Below are positions 1 through 8,384 of a stretch of DNA of 64,000 nt, piece after piece. How positions within the stretch are numbered: position 1 is the stretch's first letter; each line of letters starts with the position of its first letter. Source of the DNA: Rhodopirellula sp. P2 (GTDB lineage Bacteria; Planctomycetota; Planctomycetia; Pirellulales; Pirellulaceae); assembly GCF_028768465.1 (NCBI RefSeq), contig NZ_CP118225.1, positions 4,817,001 through 4,881,000 on the forward strand, written 5' to 3'. The notes under the pieces are model-generated. The model was given only the letters and a program-made list of their open reading frames with translations, searched no databases and was not told the DNA's origin. The translations under genes were made by a program, and so were the position numbers.

Positions 1-2179
1 GCAGATGACCGGCACTTTTTCGCCGACCGGGCAGGCCGGGGTGAATCAGACCGGCGACGCGTGCAATCTGACGAAACTGTCGCTTCGCCATCTCCGTCGA
101 ATTCATGCTTTGCAAAATTTCTGCGACTAAATCTCCGGTCGCGAACACCCCGGCGGTCACGGCCTGCTCGACCTGGATCGGCGTGGGGGACTGCAACACG
201 ATGCCGTGGTCGTTGCAGCCGATGGAAAACGTTTGCTTCCGCAGCCTCGACATGCGATACGCAAACAGGGCTGCCAGACCTTCATGAACGAGGCGCCCCT
301 CAAACGGATACAAGAACACGTGGTGACCGCCGCGAGTCTTCACCTTCTCCATCAACACCTCATCCCTGCGTGGCAGAGTGCTCCACTGAGCTTGCAATTC
401 CAACAATGGTTTCAGCGACTTCATCTCTCGACCGACGAACGTCCCCTCGGAAGCTTGTTCAATCCGTCGTCGCAAACCGTCACTCAATTCGCTTGAAAGC
501 GGCATTCGGGCCCCCATCCATCGTGGCACCGTGTCTGGTTTCCCGGTTGCCCGACGGACGTAGGCCGCGTTGTCCTTGACACGAACCAGCTCCACCAACC
601 GACCAGCAAACAAAAACTTGTTGCCGGGCTGAAGCTTTGACAGGAAGCTCTCCTCCGCGGTTCCGAGTGTCTTCCCCTTTAGGAATTTCACCTGCATTGA
701 TGCATCAGCGACGATCGTGCCAATGTTCATGCGATGGTTGGTGATCGTCCGACGCTGTGTCACCTGGAATCGATCGTCCGCCACCTCGACGCGGTGGTAG
801 TCAGGGTACGCTTCCAGTGATTCGCCCCCGCGAACGACAAAGTCCAAGACCCATTGCCACTCGAGATCGGTCAGTGATCGATAGGCATGCGCCGTGCGCA
901 CTTCTCTCAACAGAGCATCCTTGGTGAATCCGCCGCCAATCGCGATCGTCACGACGTGTTGAGCGAGCACATCGAGCGGCTTGTTCAACATCGGCCGAGC
1001 CTCCAAACGCCCCCTGCCAATGGCATCCTGTGCAGCAGCCAACTCGATCAGTTCAATCGCGTTGGTGGGAACAAACACCAACCGGCTGGTGGCGTCCGGT
1101 TGATGCCCGCTTCGGCCGGCGCGTTGAAGCAATCGCGCGGCACCTTTGGGACTACCGATTTGGATCACTAAATCAACGGCGGTGAAGTCCACTCCCAGAT
1201 CCAAACTGCTGGTGCAAACAACTGCTCGCAGTCGCCCTGCACGCAGCCCATCCTCCACCCACCGCCGCACGGACATGTCCAGCGATCCGTGATGGATCGC
1301 GATCTGACCAGCCCATTCCGGTTTCTGCTTCAACAGTTGTTGATACCAGATCTCGGTTTGTGATCGAGTGTTCGTGAAAACCAATGCACTGTTGACTGTT
1401 TCCAACAATTGCACGACCTGAGGCACCATCTTGGTGCCGATATGTCCCGACCAGGGAAAACGATCCATCTTTGCCGGAATGATGGACTCCAGTTTGATCT
1501 TCTTCTTTTTATGTCCTTCCACCACTTTGACTCGGTCGGTCGGGGTGTCCCCCATTAAAGCCTCACAGGCCTGTGTCAAATTGCCCAGCGTGGCCGACAC
1601 ACCCCAGATCCGCAGATCGGGATTGAGTGAGCGAAGCCGCGACAGCGCCAACTCCGTTTGAATGCCACGCTTCGTCCCAAGGAGTTCGTGCCATTCGTCA
1701 ACGATCACACATTCCAATTGCGTCAACTGCGCCAGCAGCTTCTCATGCGTCAACATCAACGAGAGACTTTCCGGCGTGGTGATGAGTGCCGTCGGAAGTT
1801 TCTTCAGTTGCCGCTGCTTCGCACTCTGTTTGCTGTCGCCCGTTCTGGACTCAAGCGTCCACGGCAGACCAAGCGCGTCGAGCGGTGCCCGGAGCGATTT
1901 CTCTGTGTCGCCGGCCAACGCACGCAGCGGTGTGATCCAGAGGACGCGGGCCGGTGGACTTCGTTTGGGATTCCATTTCGTCCTGTCGGGGTTCTCCTGC
2001 AGCCATTTCAGAATCGGTCCCATCCAGACACCCAGTGTCTTTCCGGTCCCGGTCGCAGAGTGCAACATCCCGCTGAAGCCATCGCGATAGCTCCGCCAAA
2101 CCGTCCGTTGAAACGCAAACGGCTTCCACCCAATCGACATAAAATAGCGGTCGATGGTCTGAGAGGGCGTTGCGGGCAT
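1..2179 (-). CDS. Ligase-associated Lhr-like DEXH box helicase (C-terminus cut by window edge)
   Basis: Superfamily 2 ATP-dependent DNA helicase of the Lhr-like, ligase-associated DNA-damage-response type. I translated it from the minus strand; about 726 residues are visible and the C-terminus lies beyond base 1. Walker A ATGTGKT is at about residues 42-48, and the DEWH box followed by ELLGTKRG at 161-170 is the signature of the ligase-associated branch. TTPESLS lies upstream of the DEWH box. Later SF2 motifs (HHGSLD, TSSLDLGVDF, QRAGRSGHQP) are all intact. I chose ATG at 2179 because it directly precedes the conserved N-terminal IGWKPFAFQ block; the frame is open further upstream but I found no earlier ATG. 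It follows exonuclease and ligase genes on the same strand, the usual partners of this helicase, but a repeat array of nearly 2 kb lies between. The family role (repair of damaged DNA ends) is inferred. Confidence 0.93.
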   Translation of the reverse strand, partial: MPATPSQTIDRYFMSIGWKPFAFQRTVWRSYRDGFSGMLHSATGTGKTLGVWMGPILKWLQENPDRTKWNPKRSPPARVLWITPLRALAGDTEKSLRAPLDALGLPWTLESRTGDSKQSAKQRQLKKLPTALITTPESLSLMLTHEKLLAQLTQLECVIVDEWHELLGTKRGIQTELALSRLRSLNPDLRIWGVSATLGNLTQACEALMGDTPTDRVKVVEGHKKKKIKLESIIPAKMDRFPWSGHIGTKMVPQVVQLLETVNSALVFTNTRSQTEIWYQQLLKQKPEWAGQIAIHHGSLDMSVRRWVEDGLRAGRLRAVVCTSSLDLGVDFTAVDLVIQIGSPKGAARLLQRAGRSGHQPDATSRLVFVPTNAIELIELAAAQDAIGRGRLEARPMLNKPLDVLAQHVVTIAIGGGFTKDALLREVRTAHAYRSLTDLEWQWVLDFVVRGGESLEAYPDYHRVEVADDRFQVTQRRTITNHRMNIGTIVADASMQVKFLKGKTLGTAEESFLSKLQPGNKFLFAGRLVELVRVKDNAAYVRRATGKPDTVPRWMGARMPLSSELSDGLRRRIEQASEGTFVGREMKSLKPLLELQAQWSTLPRRDEVLMEKVKTRGGHHVFLYPFEGRLVHEGLAALFAYRMSRLRKQTFSIGCNDHGIVLQSPTPIQVEQAVTAGVFATGDLVAEILQSMNSTEMAKRQFRQIARVAGLIHPGLPGRRKSAGHL

Positions 2180-3465
2180 GAGCTTGAGAGATTTGATCAA
2201 AGGATCCGATTGGCGGCTTGGAATGATCGTCAGGGATTTGCTGCTCCAGCAAAATGAACCGCAGCGGTCGTCCGTCGACAACGCAATCGGTGTGCCACCG
2301 AGCGAAGTCATCATCACAACCCGACGCGTCAGCGAGGGACTCACCACCGAGCAGCACGGTCCCTCGCTCACGCGTCGGGTTGGGAATGTCACCAAGCTCA
2401 CGTCATTCGCCGTGAAGCGCAACCGTCCAAACGAGTGGCCCATCGCCTTGATAGAATCGCGTGCGCCTCATCATCACAACCCGACGCGTCAGCGAGGGAC
2501 TCACCACCGAGCAGCACGGTCCCTCGCTCACGCGTCGGGTTGGGAATGTCACCAAGCTCACGTCATTCGCCGTGAAACGCAACTGTCCAAACGAGTGGCC
2601 AATCGCCTTGATAGAATCGCGTGCGCCTCATCATCCCAACCCGACGCGTCAGCGAGGGACTCACCACCGAGCAGCACGGTCCCTCGCTCACGCGTCGGGT
2701 TGGGATTGCCACCAAGCTCACGTCATTCGCAGTGAAACGCAACCGTCCAAATGAGTGGCCCATCGCCTTGATAGAATCGCGTGCGCCTCATCATCCCAAC
2801 CCGACGCGTCAGCGAGGGACTCACCACCGAGCAGCACGGTCCCTCGCTCACCCGTCGGGTTGGGATTGCCACCAAACTCACGTCATTCGCAGTGAAACGC
2901 AACCGTCCAAATGAGTGGCCCATCGCCTTGATAGAATCGTGTGCGCCTCATCATCACAACCCGACGCGTCAGCGAGGGACTCCTCACCGAGCAGCACGGT
3001 CCCTCGCTCACCCGTCGGGTTGGGAATGTCACCAAGCTCACGTCATTCGCAGTGAAACGCAACCGTCCAAATGAATGGCCAATCGCCTTGATAGAATCGA
3101 GTGAGTCTCATCATCACAACCCGACGCGTCAGCGAGGGACTCACCACCGAGCTGCATGGTCCCTCGCTCACGCGTCGGGTTGGGATTGCCACCAAGCTCA
3201 CGTCATTCGCAGTGAAACGCAACCGTCCAAATGAATGGCCCATCGCCTTGATCGAATCGCGTGCGCCTCATCTTCCCAACCCGACGCGTCAGCGAGGGAC
3301 TCCTCACCGAGCAGCACGGTCCCTCGCTCACCCGTCGGGTTGGGATTGTCACCAAGCTCACGTCATTCGCAGTGAAACGCAACCGTCCAAACGAGTGGCC
3401 CATCGCCTTGATAGAATCGCGTGCGCCTCATCATCACAACCCGACGCGTCAGCGAGGGACTCCTC

Positions 3466-3988
3466 CAGATGGTTCACAACGTGTCAATGCAAGATCCGTT
3501 CGCATTCTTCATCACTTGGCCAACGTATGGGACCTGGCTTCCTGGCAACGATCGCGGATGGGTCGAGTATCACCATGGGTGGCAATTGCCCAATCGAAAT
3601 CTCGAGTCAATGTGCACGACACAAATGAAGGAGAAGCAGTGCCTGCTCGATCCAGGCGAGCGAAAAATTGTCATCGCTCAAGTATCAGAAACTTGCCAAT
3701 TTCGAGACTGGACGTTGCACGCGATTGATTGCCGATCCAATCATGCACACATCGTGGTCAGCGGTGCCAAGACGGCCCCCAAGAAGATTCGCAAGGATAT
3801 CAAAGCATGGTGTACACGAAGGTTGAAAGAAAGGTCGAATCAAAATCGCTCCAATTGGTGGGCGGAGAGAGGAAGTATTCGATACATCTGGAACGAAGAC
3901 TCGCTCGCGAGAGTCGTGTTGTACGTCACTGAAGCTCAAGATCGAAAGGGACTGGAACGATAGCTGCTCGACGCCCGAGGGACTCCTC
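3466..3988 (+). mobile_element. 523-bp RAYT insertion in the eighth repeat unit
   Basis: The array is interrupted once. CGAGGGACTCCTC (13 bp) occurs at 3453-3465 and again at 3976-3988. Deleting 3466-3988 (523 bp) rejoins the unit without a gap: the next unit then starts exactly 160 bp after 3421 (observed start 4104 = 3421+160+523). The insert holds one gene, a Y1/RAYT-type transposase, and almost nothing else. The repeated 13-mer could be a target duplication, or sequence carried by the element from another REP unit. Confidence 0.9.
3469..3963 (+). CDS. REP-associated tyrosine transposase (RAYT, Y1/IS200-like)
   Basis: A single-strand DNA transposase of the Y1 (HUH) superfamily, about 164 residues from ATG 3469; ATG 3487 (MQDPFAFF) is an alternative. 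The N-terminal FFITWPTYGTWLPG block is common in this family. The HUH metal motif is NHAHIVV (H92-A-H94) and the likely catalytic tyrosine is Y152 in LYVTEAQDR. RAYTs recognise and cleave REP hairpins, which matches its place inside an array of such hairpins. The frame stays open upstream through the left palindrome arm to 3421, so a fused N-terminus cannot be excluded, but that part is non-conserved repeat sequence. Whether it made this array or only landed in it is inference. Confidence 0.85.
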   Translation: MVHNVSMQDPFAFFITWPTYGTWLPGNDRGWVEYHHGWQLPNRNLESMCTTQMKEKQCLLDPGERKIVIAQVSETCQFRDWTLHAIDCRSNHAHIVVSGAKTAPKKIRKDIKAWCTRRLKERSNQNRSNWWAERGSIRYIWNEDSLARVVLYVTEAQDRKGLER

Positions 3989-4198
3989 ACCGAGCAGCAC
4001 GGTCCCTCGCTCACGCGTCGGGTTGGGAATGTCACCAAGCTCACGTCATTCGCCGTGAAACGCAACCGTCCAAATGAGTGGCCCATCGCCTTGATAGAAT
4101 CGAGTGCGCCTCATCATCCCAACCCGACGCGTCAGCGAGGGACTCCTCACCGAGCAGCACGGTCCCTTGCTCACGCGTCGGGTTGGGATAGACATTCG

Positions 4199-5920
4199 TC
4201 AGGGCAGCAATTCGAGTAGCTCGCTGAGCTGGTTCGCGTCGGCCGCCTGTTTGTCGTGACGCCAACGCAGAATCCTTGGAAACCGCGTTGCAACGCCGCT
4301 CTTGTGTCGCGGACTGCGCTGCAATCCCTCAAACGCAAGCTCCATCACCAGCTCAGGCGACACGCTGCGCACCGGTCCAAATGATTCCTTGGTATGGCGA
4401 CGAACAAACCGATCGACTTTCCGAATCTCGGCATCCGTCAGTCCGCTGTAGGCTTTTGCAAAGGGAACCAGTTTCTCTTCGTCCCACAGTGCAAACGTGT
4501 AATCCGTGTACAGACTCGCCCGCCTGCCGTGTCCCTTTTGTGCATAGATCAAAACAGCGTCGATCGTGTATGGCTGGACCTTCCATTTCCACCACGTTCC
4601 TCGAACACGCCCGGTGTCGTAGACGGCTTGCTTGTGCTTCAGCATCAAACCTTCGGCGTTCTGTTGGCGACTTGATTCGCGGATCTTCCGCCAGGTGTCC
4701 CACGAGGATCCCTCGATCAACTTCGTCGCACGGAGGTGCGGGTGCTCGATCGATCGCAACAGTGACTCGAGTCGCTGACGACGTTCGCTGAACGGGAGCG
4801 ATCGTATATCGCTGCCACCGTCTTCCAGCAGATCAAAGGCATGGAAGACAACCGGAACTTCCGACAAAAGCTTCTTGCCAACAGTCTTTCGACCAATCCG
4901 TCGTTGCAACGCGGAAAATGGAAGCACTTCCCCATCCGATTTTGCCGCCAGGATTTCCCCGTCCAGCACGGTCCCGTTCGGCAAGCAGGCGGCGGCTTCG
5001 TCAATCTCCGGCCAACGATTTTCCATCAGATCTTCCCCGCGTGACCAAACAAAGGTTTCGCCCGCTCGCCGGATCACCTGGCCGCGAATGCCATCCCATT
5101 TCCATTCCGCCACGTAATTCGAAACGTCGCCCAGTGGTTCTGGTCCGAGCTCATTGTCGAGTGCGTGAGCCAAACAAAACGGGTATGGCTGGCTGAGTCT
5201 CGTGTCCTGGGTGTCGGAGTCAATCAGTTGCTGGAAGAACTCAACCGATGGTTTCCAATTTCCCATCAGACGGTGTGCAATCACATCAGCGGGAATCTGA
5301 TATCGGTCCGCGATCGCGCGTGTCACCAAGCGTTTGCTGACCCCAACACGAAACGCTCCCGTGATCAGCTTCATCACCACAAAGCGAACGTGAACGGGCG
5401 TTTGTTCCCAGATCGTGAAAATCGCTGCCCGCTGATCGTCCTCTTCCATGTTGCGAAGCGGCAACAGACGCTGGGTGACCCAGCCCGCAAGGCTGTCATC
5501 TCCGGCCGAGGTCTTGCATCCGGTTTCGAAGAATTCGGACTTATCCAACATTGGGGAACTCAACGCGGACTCGTTGCCTTCGCATTCACTGGACTCCCTC
5601 GGAGGCAGCGCGAGGTTGGCTCCCGTCCATTCCTGCTCTTCGCCCACCGGAACCACCAACGCCAAGGTCTCCGCGAGGTCGCCGACTGCGTGATACGACT
5701 CCTCGAACAACCAAGTAGGAATCCCAGCTTGTTCCGCAGCCCAAACTCGCAACCGTTTAGTTGGCACAAGCTGACGAAGTTTGCTGCCTGAAAGAAAGTG
5801 AATCGCCCAGGCTGCGTCCAACCCGTCCACTTCGCCGAAGTAGGCCGACATGGCTGCAATCTTCTCGTTCGTTTTCGTTGTCGAATCCAACGTGTTGTAG
5901 AGCTGTGCGAACCGAATCAT
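4199..5920 (-). CDS. ATP-dependent DNA ligase (ligase-associated repair cassette)
   Basis: ATP-dependent DNA ligase of the two-domain plus N-terminal binding-domain type, 573 residues. It seals nicks using a lysine-AMP intermediate. The N-terminal domain (about 1-240) includes the FVVMKLITGAFRVGVS block. The nucleotidyltransferase motif EWKWDGIRGQ places the catalytic lysine at about K274; DGEIL (motif III) and GLMLKH (motif IV) follow, and TWWKWK is motif V. The OB-fold C-terminus holds SPELVMELAFEG and GVATRFPRILRWRHDK. The start is ATG at 5920, whose ATGA overlaps the exonuclease stop by 4 bp; a longer frame to 6280 only shadows the exonuclease. It belongs with the exonuclease and the Lhr-like helicase. 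Confidence 0.95.
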   Translation of the reverse strand: MIRFAQLYNTLDSTTKTNEKIAAMSAYFGEVDGLDAAWAIHFLSGSKLRQLVPTKRLRVWAAEQAGIPTWLFEESYHAVGDLAETLALVVPVGEEQEWTGANLALPPRESSECEGNESALSSPMLDKSEFFETGCKTSAGDDSLAGWVTQRLLPLRNMEEDDQRAAIFTIWEQTPVHVRFVVMKLITGAFRVGVSKRLVTRAIADRYQIPADVIAHRLMGNWKPSVEFFQQLIDSDTQDTRLSQPYPFCLAHALDNELGPEPLGDVSNYVAEWKWDGIRGQVIRRAGETFVWSRGEDLMENRWPEIDEAAACLPNGTVLDGEILAAKSDGEVLPFSALQRRIGRKTVGKKLLSEVPVVFHAFDLLEDGGSDIRSLPFSERRQRLESLLRSIEHPHLRATKLIEGSSWDTWRKIRESSRQQNAEGLMLKHKQAVYDTGRVRGTWWKWKVQPYTIDAVLIYAQKGHGRRASLYTDYTFALWDEEKLVPFAKAYSGLTDAEIRKVDRFVRRHTKESFGPVRSVSPELVMELAFEGLQRSPRHKSGVATRFPRILRWRHDKQAADANQLSELLELLP

Positions 5921-6951
5921 GAACCGGTCTCCGATTCGGCAAGATGCTCCGCCGCCTCGGCATCTTCGTCGCTTTCGCCACGAGAGGATGATTCCAAGAC
6001 CTCCGCCTGACGACCTTGCTCGGTGAGGTAGCGTGCCACGACCGCACTGTACCCGTGCGTGACCCAAACCGTTTCGGGATCGCACGCCTCGACGGCCTGC
6101 ATCAGCGAAGGCCAATCGACATGATCGCTGACGATAAAACCACGATCCACGCTGCGACGTCGCCGCGCCCCGCGAACCGCCATCCAACCACTGGCCATCG
6201 CCGTGCTGACACGTCCGAACTTTCGCATCCACGGCGTCCCATGCGAACTGGGTACCGCCACCACCATCCCGCCCTTCCAATCATGTTTGCCCTCGATCGA
6301 GCCAACGTAAGTCGTTTCGGGCATCGCGACTCCTGAATCCCGGTACGCTTGAGTCCCTTTTTCAACTGCCCCATGGGTGTAGATCGGCCCAATGGTTGTG
6401 TCCAATTCCGCCAGCAACCTCTGGCTCTTTCCAACCGCGTATCCATACAACACGCAACACTTGCCATCATCGCGGCTCTCTCGCCACCACTGATTGATCG
6501 CGGACGTTGTCACCTCGTCCGGTTGCCAGCGATAAACTGGCAATCCAAACGTCGACTCGGTGACCATCAGGTGACACCGGATCGGCTGCCAGCTTTCGCA
6601 GGTTGGATCGTCGCCGAGTTTGTAATCACCGGTGACCACTTCGACGCGGCCTCGATATTCCAGTCGAACTTGGGCGGAACCCAGGATGTGGCCGGCAGGA
6701 TGGAAGCTGATGTCGATTCCGGCAATCGAAACGGATTCGCCATAGTTCAAAAACTCGAACTCGGCATCATCGTTCATCCGCATTCGCAGCAGGTGCTCGC
6801 TGGGTTTGGCCGCCAAGTACCGGCGGCAGCCCCAACGGGCGTGGTCCGTGTGCGCGTGACTGACAACGGCCCGTTCAACTGGGCGGTTGGGGTCAATGTA
6901 AAAGCCACCGCGTGCGCAATACAAACCGGTGGGCGTTGATTCCAGAATCAT
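5917..6951 (-). CDS. Ligase-associated MBL-fold DNA exonuclease
   Basis: Metallo-beta-lactamase/beta-CASP family nuclease, 344 residues, of the ligase-associated DNA exonuclease group. The metal motif SHAHTDHAR is at residues 31-39 (H32, H34, D36, H37); HPAGHILGSAQ and TGDYK give further metal ligands, and SDHVDW and THGY lie in the C-terminal beta-CASP part. Its ATG at 6951 overlaps the stop of the UdgX gene (ATGA), and its own stop overlaps the ligase start (ATGA), so the three are probably translationally coupled. Trimming ends before ligation is the expected role, from gene association in this family and not from anything shown here. The acidic tail (SDEDAEAAEHLAESE) is not conserved in character. 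Confidence 0.94.
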   Translation of the reverse strand: MILESTPTGLYCARGGFYIDPNRPVERAVVSHAHTDHARWGCRRYLAAKPSEHLLRMRMNDDAEFEFLNYGESVSIAGIDISFHPAGHILGSAQVRLEYRGRVEVVTGDYKLGDDPTCESWQPIRCHLMVTESTFGLPVYRWQPDEVTTSAINQWWRESRDDGKCCVLYGYAVGKSQRLLAELDTTIGPIYTHGAVEKGTQAYRDSGVAMPETTYVGSIEGKHDWKGGMVVAVPSSHGTPWMRKFGRVSTAMASGWMAVRGARRRRSVDRGFIVSDHVDWPSLMQAVEACDPETVWVTHGYSAVVARYLTEQGRQAEVLESSSRGESDEDAEAAEHLAESETGS

Positions 6952-8384
6952 GCTTGGCTCGCCGCGATTCTCAGGTCACCGACAAGTTGTTCTTGCATCT
7001 GGAATCGCCGTGATTCATCCGGCATCCTCAGAACGGCAGCGGGGTGCCAAGTCGCAAACGTCCGGTCGCACCACTCGGTTTGCATCCGCATCCCACGCGA
7101 TTTCGTGATGCGGAAATCGCGTCCCAACAAAGCTTGCGACGGGGTCGCTCCCAGGCACACGATTGTCTTCGGCGCGATCACTGCCAACTCCGCTTCCAAC
7201 CAAGGCCGACAAGCGTAAATCTCACGTGAGTTTGGCTTCTGATGCAATCTCCTTTTCCCTCGCTCGGTGAACTTGAAATGCTTGACGGTGTTGGTGACAT
7301 AGACGTCGTCGCGATCGATCCCAGCCTGCGACAAGCACTCGTTGAGGAGTTGCCCAGCGGGACCGACGAACGGTTTGCCTTGAAGGTCTTCCTGGTCGCC
7401 GGGCTGCTCACCGATCAGGACTATCCTGGAATCTGGATTGCCTTCGCCAAAGACGACTTGCGTTGCAGCATGGCACAGATCGCAGGCCGAACATTGCCGC
7501 GCCGCCAGAGCAAGCTTGGGAAGATCGATCTCTGACGGCATGAAGTGCATCGCCGTCTGGCCAAATCCTTCGTGCGTTTCAATCATCTTCTCGACACGAG
7601 TCGGTGCTTGCTCAAGAAGCTCCGGTATCAACTCCGCTTCAGGCAATGTCGCCCAATGACGCACTGGCATCTCACGTTTCATCGTCGCAACCTTCACCCG
7701 AGCCGGATTGAAGATGGACGCGTAGTAAGTCTTCCAAAGCTCTTCCAGCGAATCTTCACTGTCCACTTGGCTGGCGGGTACCCCGCGTCCAAATTGCAAT
7801 TCGCTTTGGTCCCAGGACGCTGATTCATCCGGTGTAAAAATGGACCAGTGCATCCCTTTGAAACGTCTCGCGAAGAACGGAGCCGCCAGACGCACGATCC
7901 GGTGGTCCGGACGATGCCAAGCCACAAAGGTCTCGGGGTCATCAGCGACCTTTCGAAACCGCACAAACGCTTTCATCTTGTGAACGTCCCGCGTGACCGC
8001 CTTCTGCATCTGTGTCAGTTGGTAGACATCGTCGTCGGTTGTGATCTTCAGCAATTCACGCTGCTCGCTGAGGATCCGCCACAAGGTTCGGTAGAGCAGT
8101 TCCCAGCGACCGGCGTCGCGATGGCAGGCGACCTTTTCGGCGAGATCGAGAAAGGAACGCGGAACGGTCGTCTCTGAACTCGCCACGCCGTTCGGCTTGC
8201 CAGTGGACTCATCAATCGGCTGGCTGGCTTCCGAGCCCTTCGATGAGTCCTCAAACAGACTCGGTTGGTCTGGATCCGCTTGCCAACGGACATCGGCAGG
8301 ACGCACGCCCAACCTGAGCAGCCGTCTGGCCTCGGTTCGCCACTGTGGAAAACTCTCAACGCAATTTGTCTGAATCATGGACAT
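6948..8384 (-). CDS. DUF4130 / UdgX fusion: uracil-DNA glycosylase-like protein
   Basis: 478 residues with two parts. The N-terminal half (about 85-250; RTLWRILSEQ, MKAFVRFR) matches DUF4130, a domain usually paired with the radical SAM protein next door. The C-terminal half (about 285-478) is a family 4-like uracil-DNA glycosylase with GEQPGDQEDLQGKPFVGPAG (motif 1). The UdgX-specific insertion GKRRLHQKP contains His381, the residue that in UdgX links covalently to the abasic sugar. Cysteines for a 4Fe-4S cluster are visible in CSACDLC, YACRPW and VCLG. ATG at 8384 overlaps the radical SAM stop by one base (TGATG); a TTG lies one codon earlier and an in-frame ATG two codons further in. Suicidal uracil binding is inferred from the motif. 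Confidence 0.94.
   Translation of the reverse strand: MSMIQTNCVESFPQWRTEARRLLRLGVRPADVRWQADPDQPSLFEDSSKGSEASQPIDESTGKPNGVASSETTVPRSFLDLAEKVACHRDAGRWELLYRTLWRILSEQRELLKITTDDDVYQLTQMQKAVTRDVHKMKAFVRFRKVADDPETFVAWHRPDHRIVRLAAPFFARRFKGMHWSIFTPDESASWDQSELQFGRGVPASQVDSEDSLEELWKTYYASIFNPARVKVATMKREMPVRHWATLPEAELIPELLEQAPTRVEKMIETHEGFGQTAMHFMPSEIDLPKLALAARQCSACDLCHAATQVVFGEGNPDSRIVLIGEQPGDQEDLQGKPFVGPAGQLLNECLSQAGIDRDDVYVTNTVKHFKFTERGKRRLHQKPNSREIYACRPWLEAELAVIAPKTIVCLGATPSQALLGRDFRITKSRGMRMQTEWCDRTFATWHPAAVLRMPDESRRFQMQEQLVGDLRIAASQA

Larger units (their letters stand above)
2301..4190. repeat. Tandem array of 160-bp units, each with a REP-like palindrome
   Basis: Units start at 2301, 2461, 2621, 2781, 2941, 3101, 3261, 3421 and 4104. 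The first seven are intact and exactly 160 bp apart, the eighth is split by a transposase insertion, and the ninth stops after the palindrome. Homology in the first unit starts at about 2308. Each unit holds a hairpin of about 70 bp whose arms begin CCCAACCCGACGCG and end CGCGTCGGGTTGGG; the 26-bp arms differ at one base (GCGTCAGCG against CGCTCACGC). A 90-bp linker follows (CCAAGCTCACGTCATTCGC...). Units differ by scattered substitutions (TCACC/TCCTC, GCGTC/CCGTC, ATTGCC/ATGTC). The array separates the ligase stop (4199) from the helicase start (2179). Short frames inside it are artefacts of the repeat. Confidence 0.97.

Noticed and set aside
2461..3728. A series of about 97-codon frames spaced by 160 bp, and 66-codon frames on the other strand
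   Set aside because: They simply translate the tandem palindrome array (TRRVSEG / NPTRQRGT peptides). They repeat with the DNA period and have no start context.
2301..4190. CRISPR array
   Set aside because: The 160-bp units are repeated along their full length, with no variable spacers, and no cas genes are near. The palindromes are of REP type.
4199..6280. Longer 693-residue ligase
   Set aside because: The first 120 residues translate the exonuclease gene in another frame. ATG 5920 with its ATGA overlap and family N-terminus is far better.
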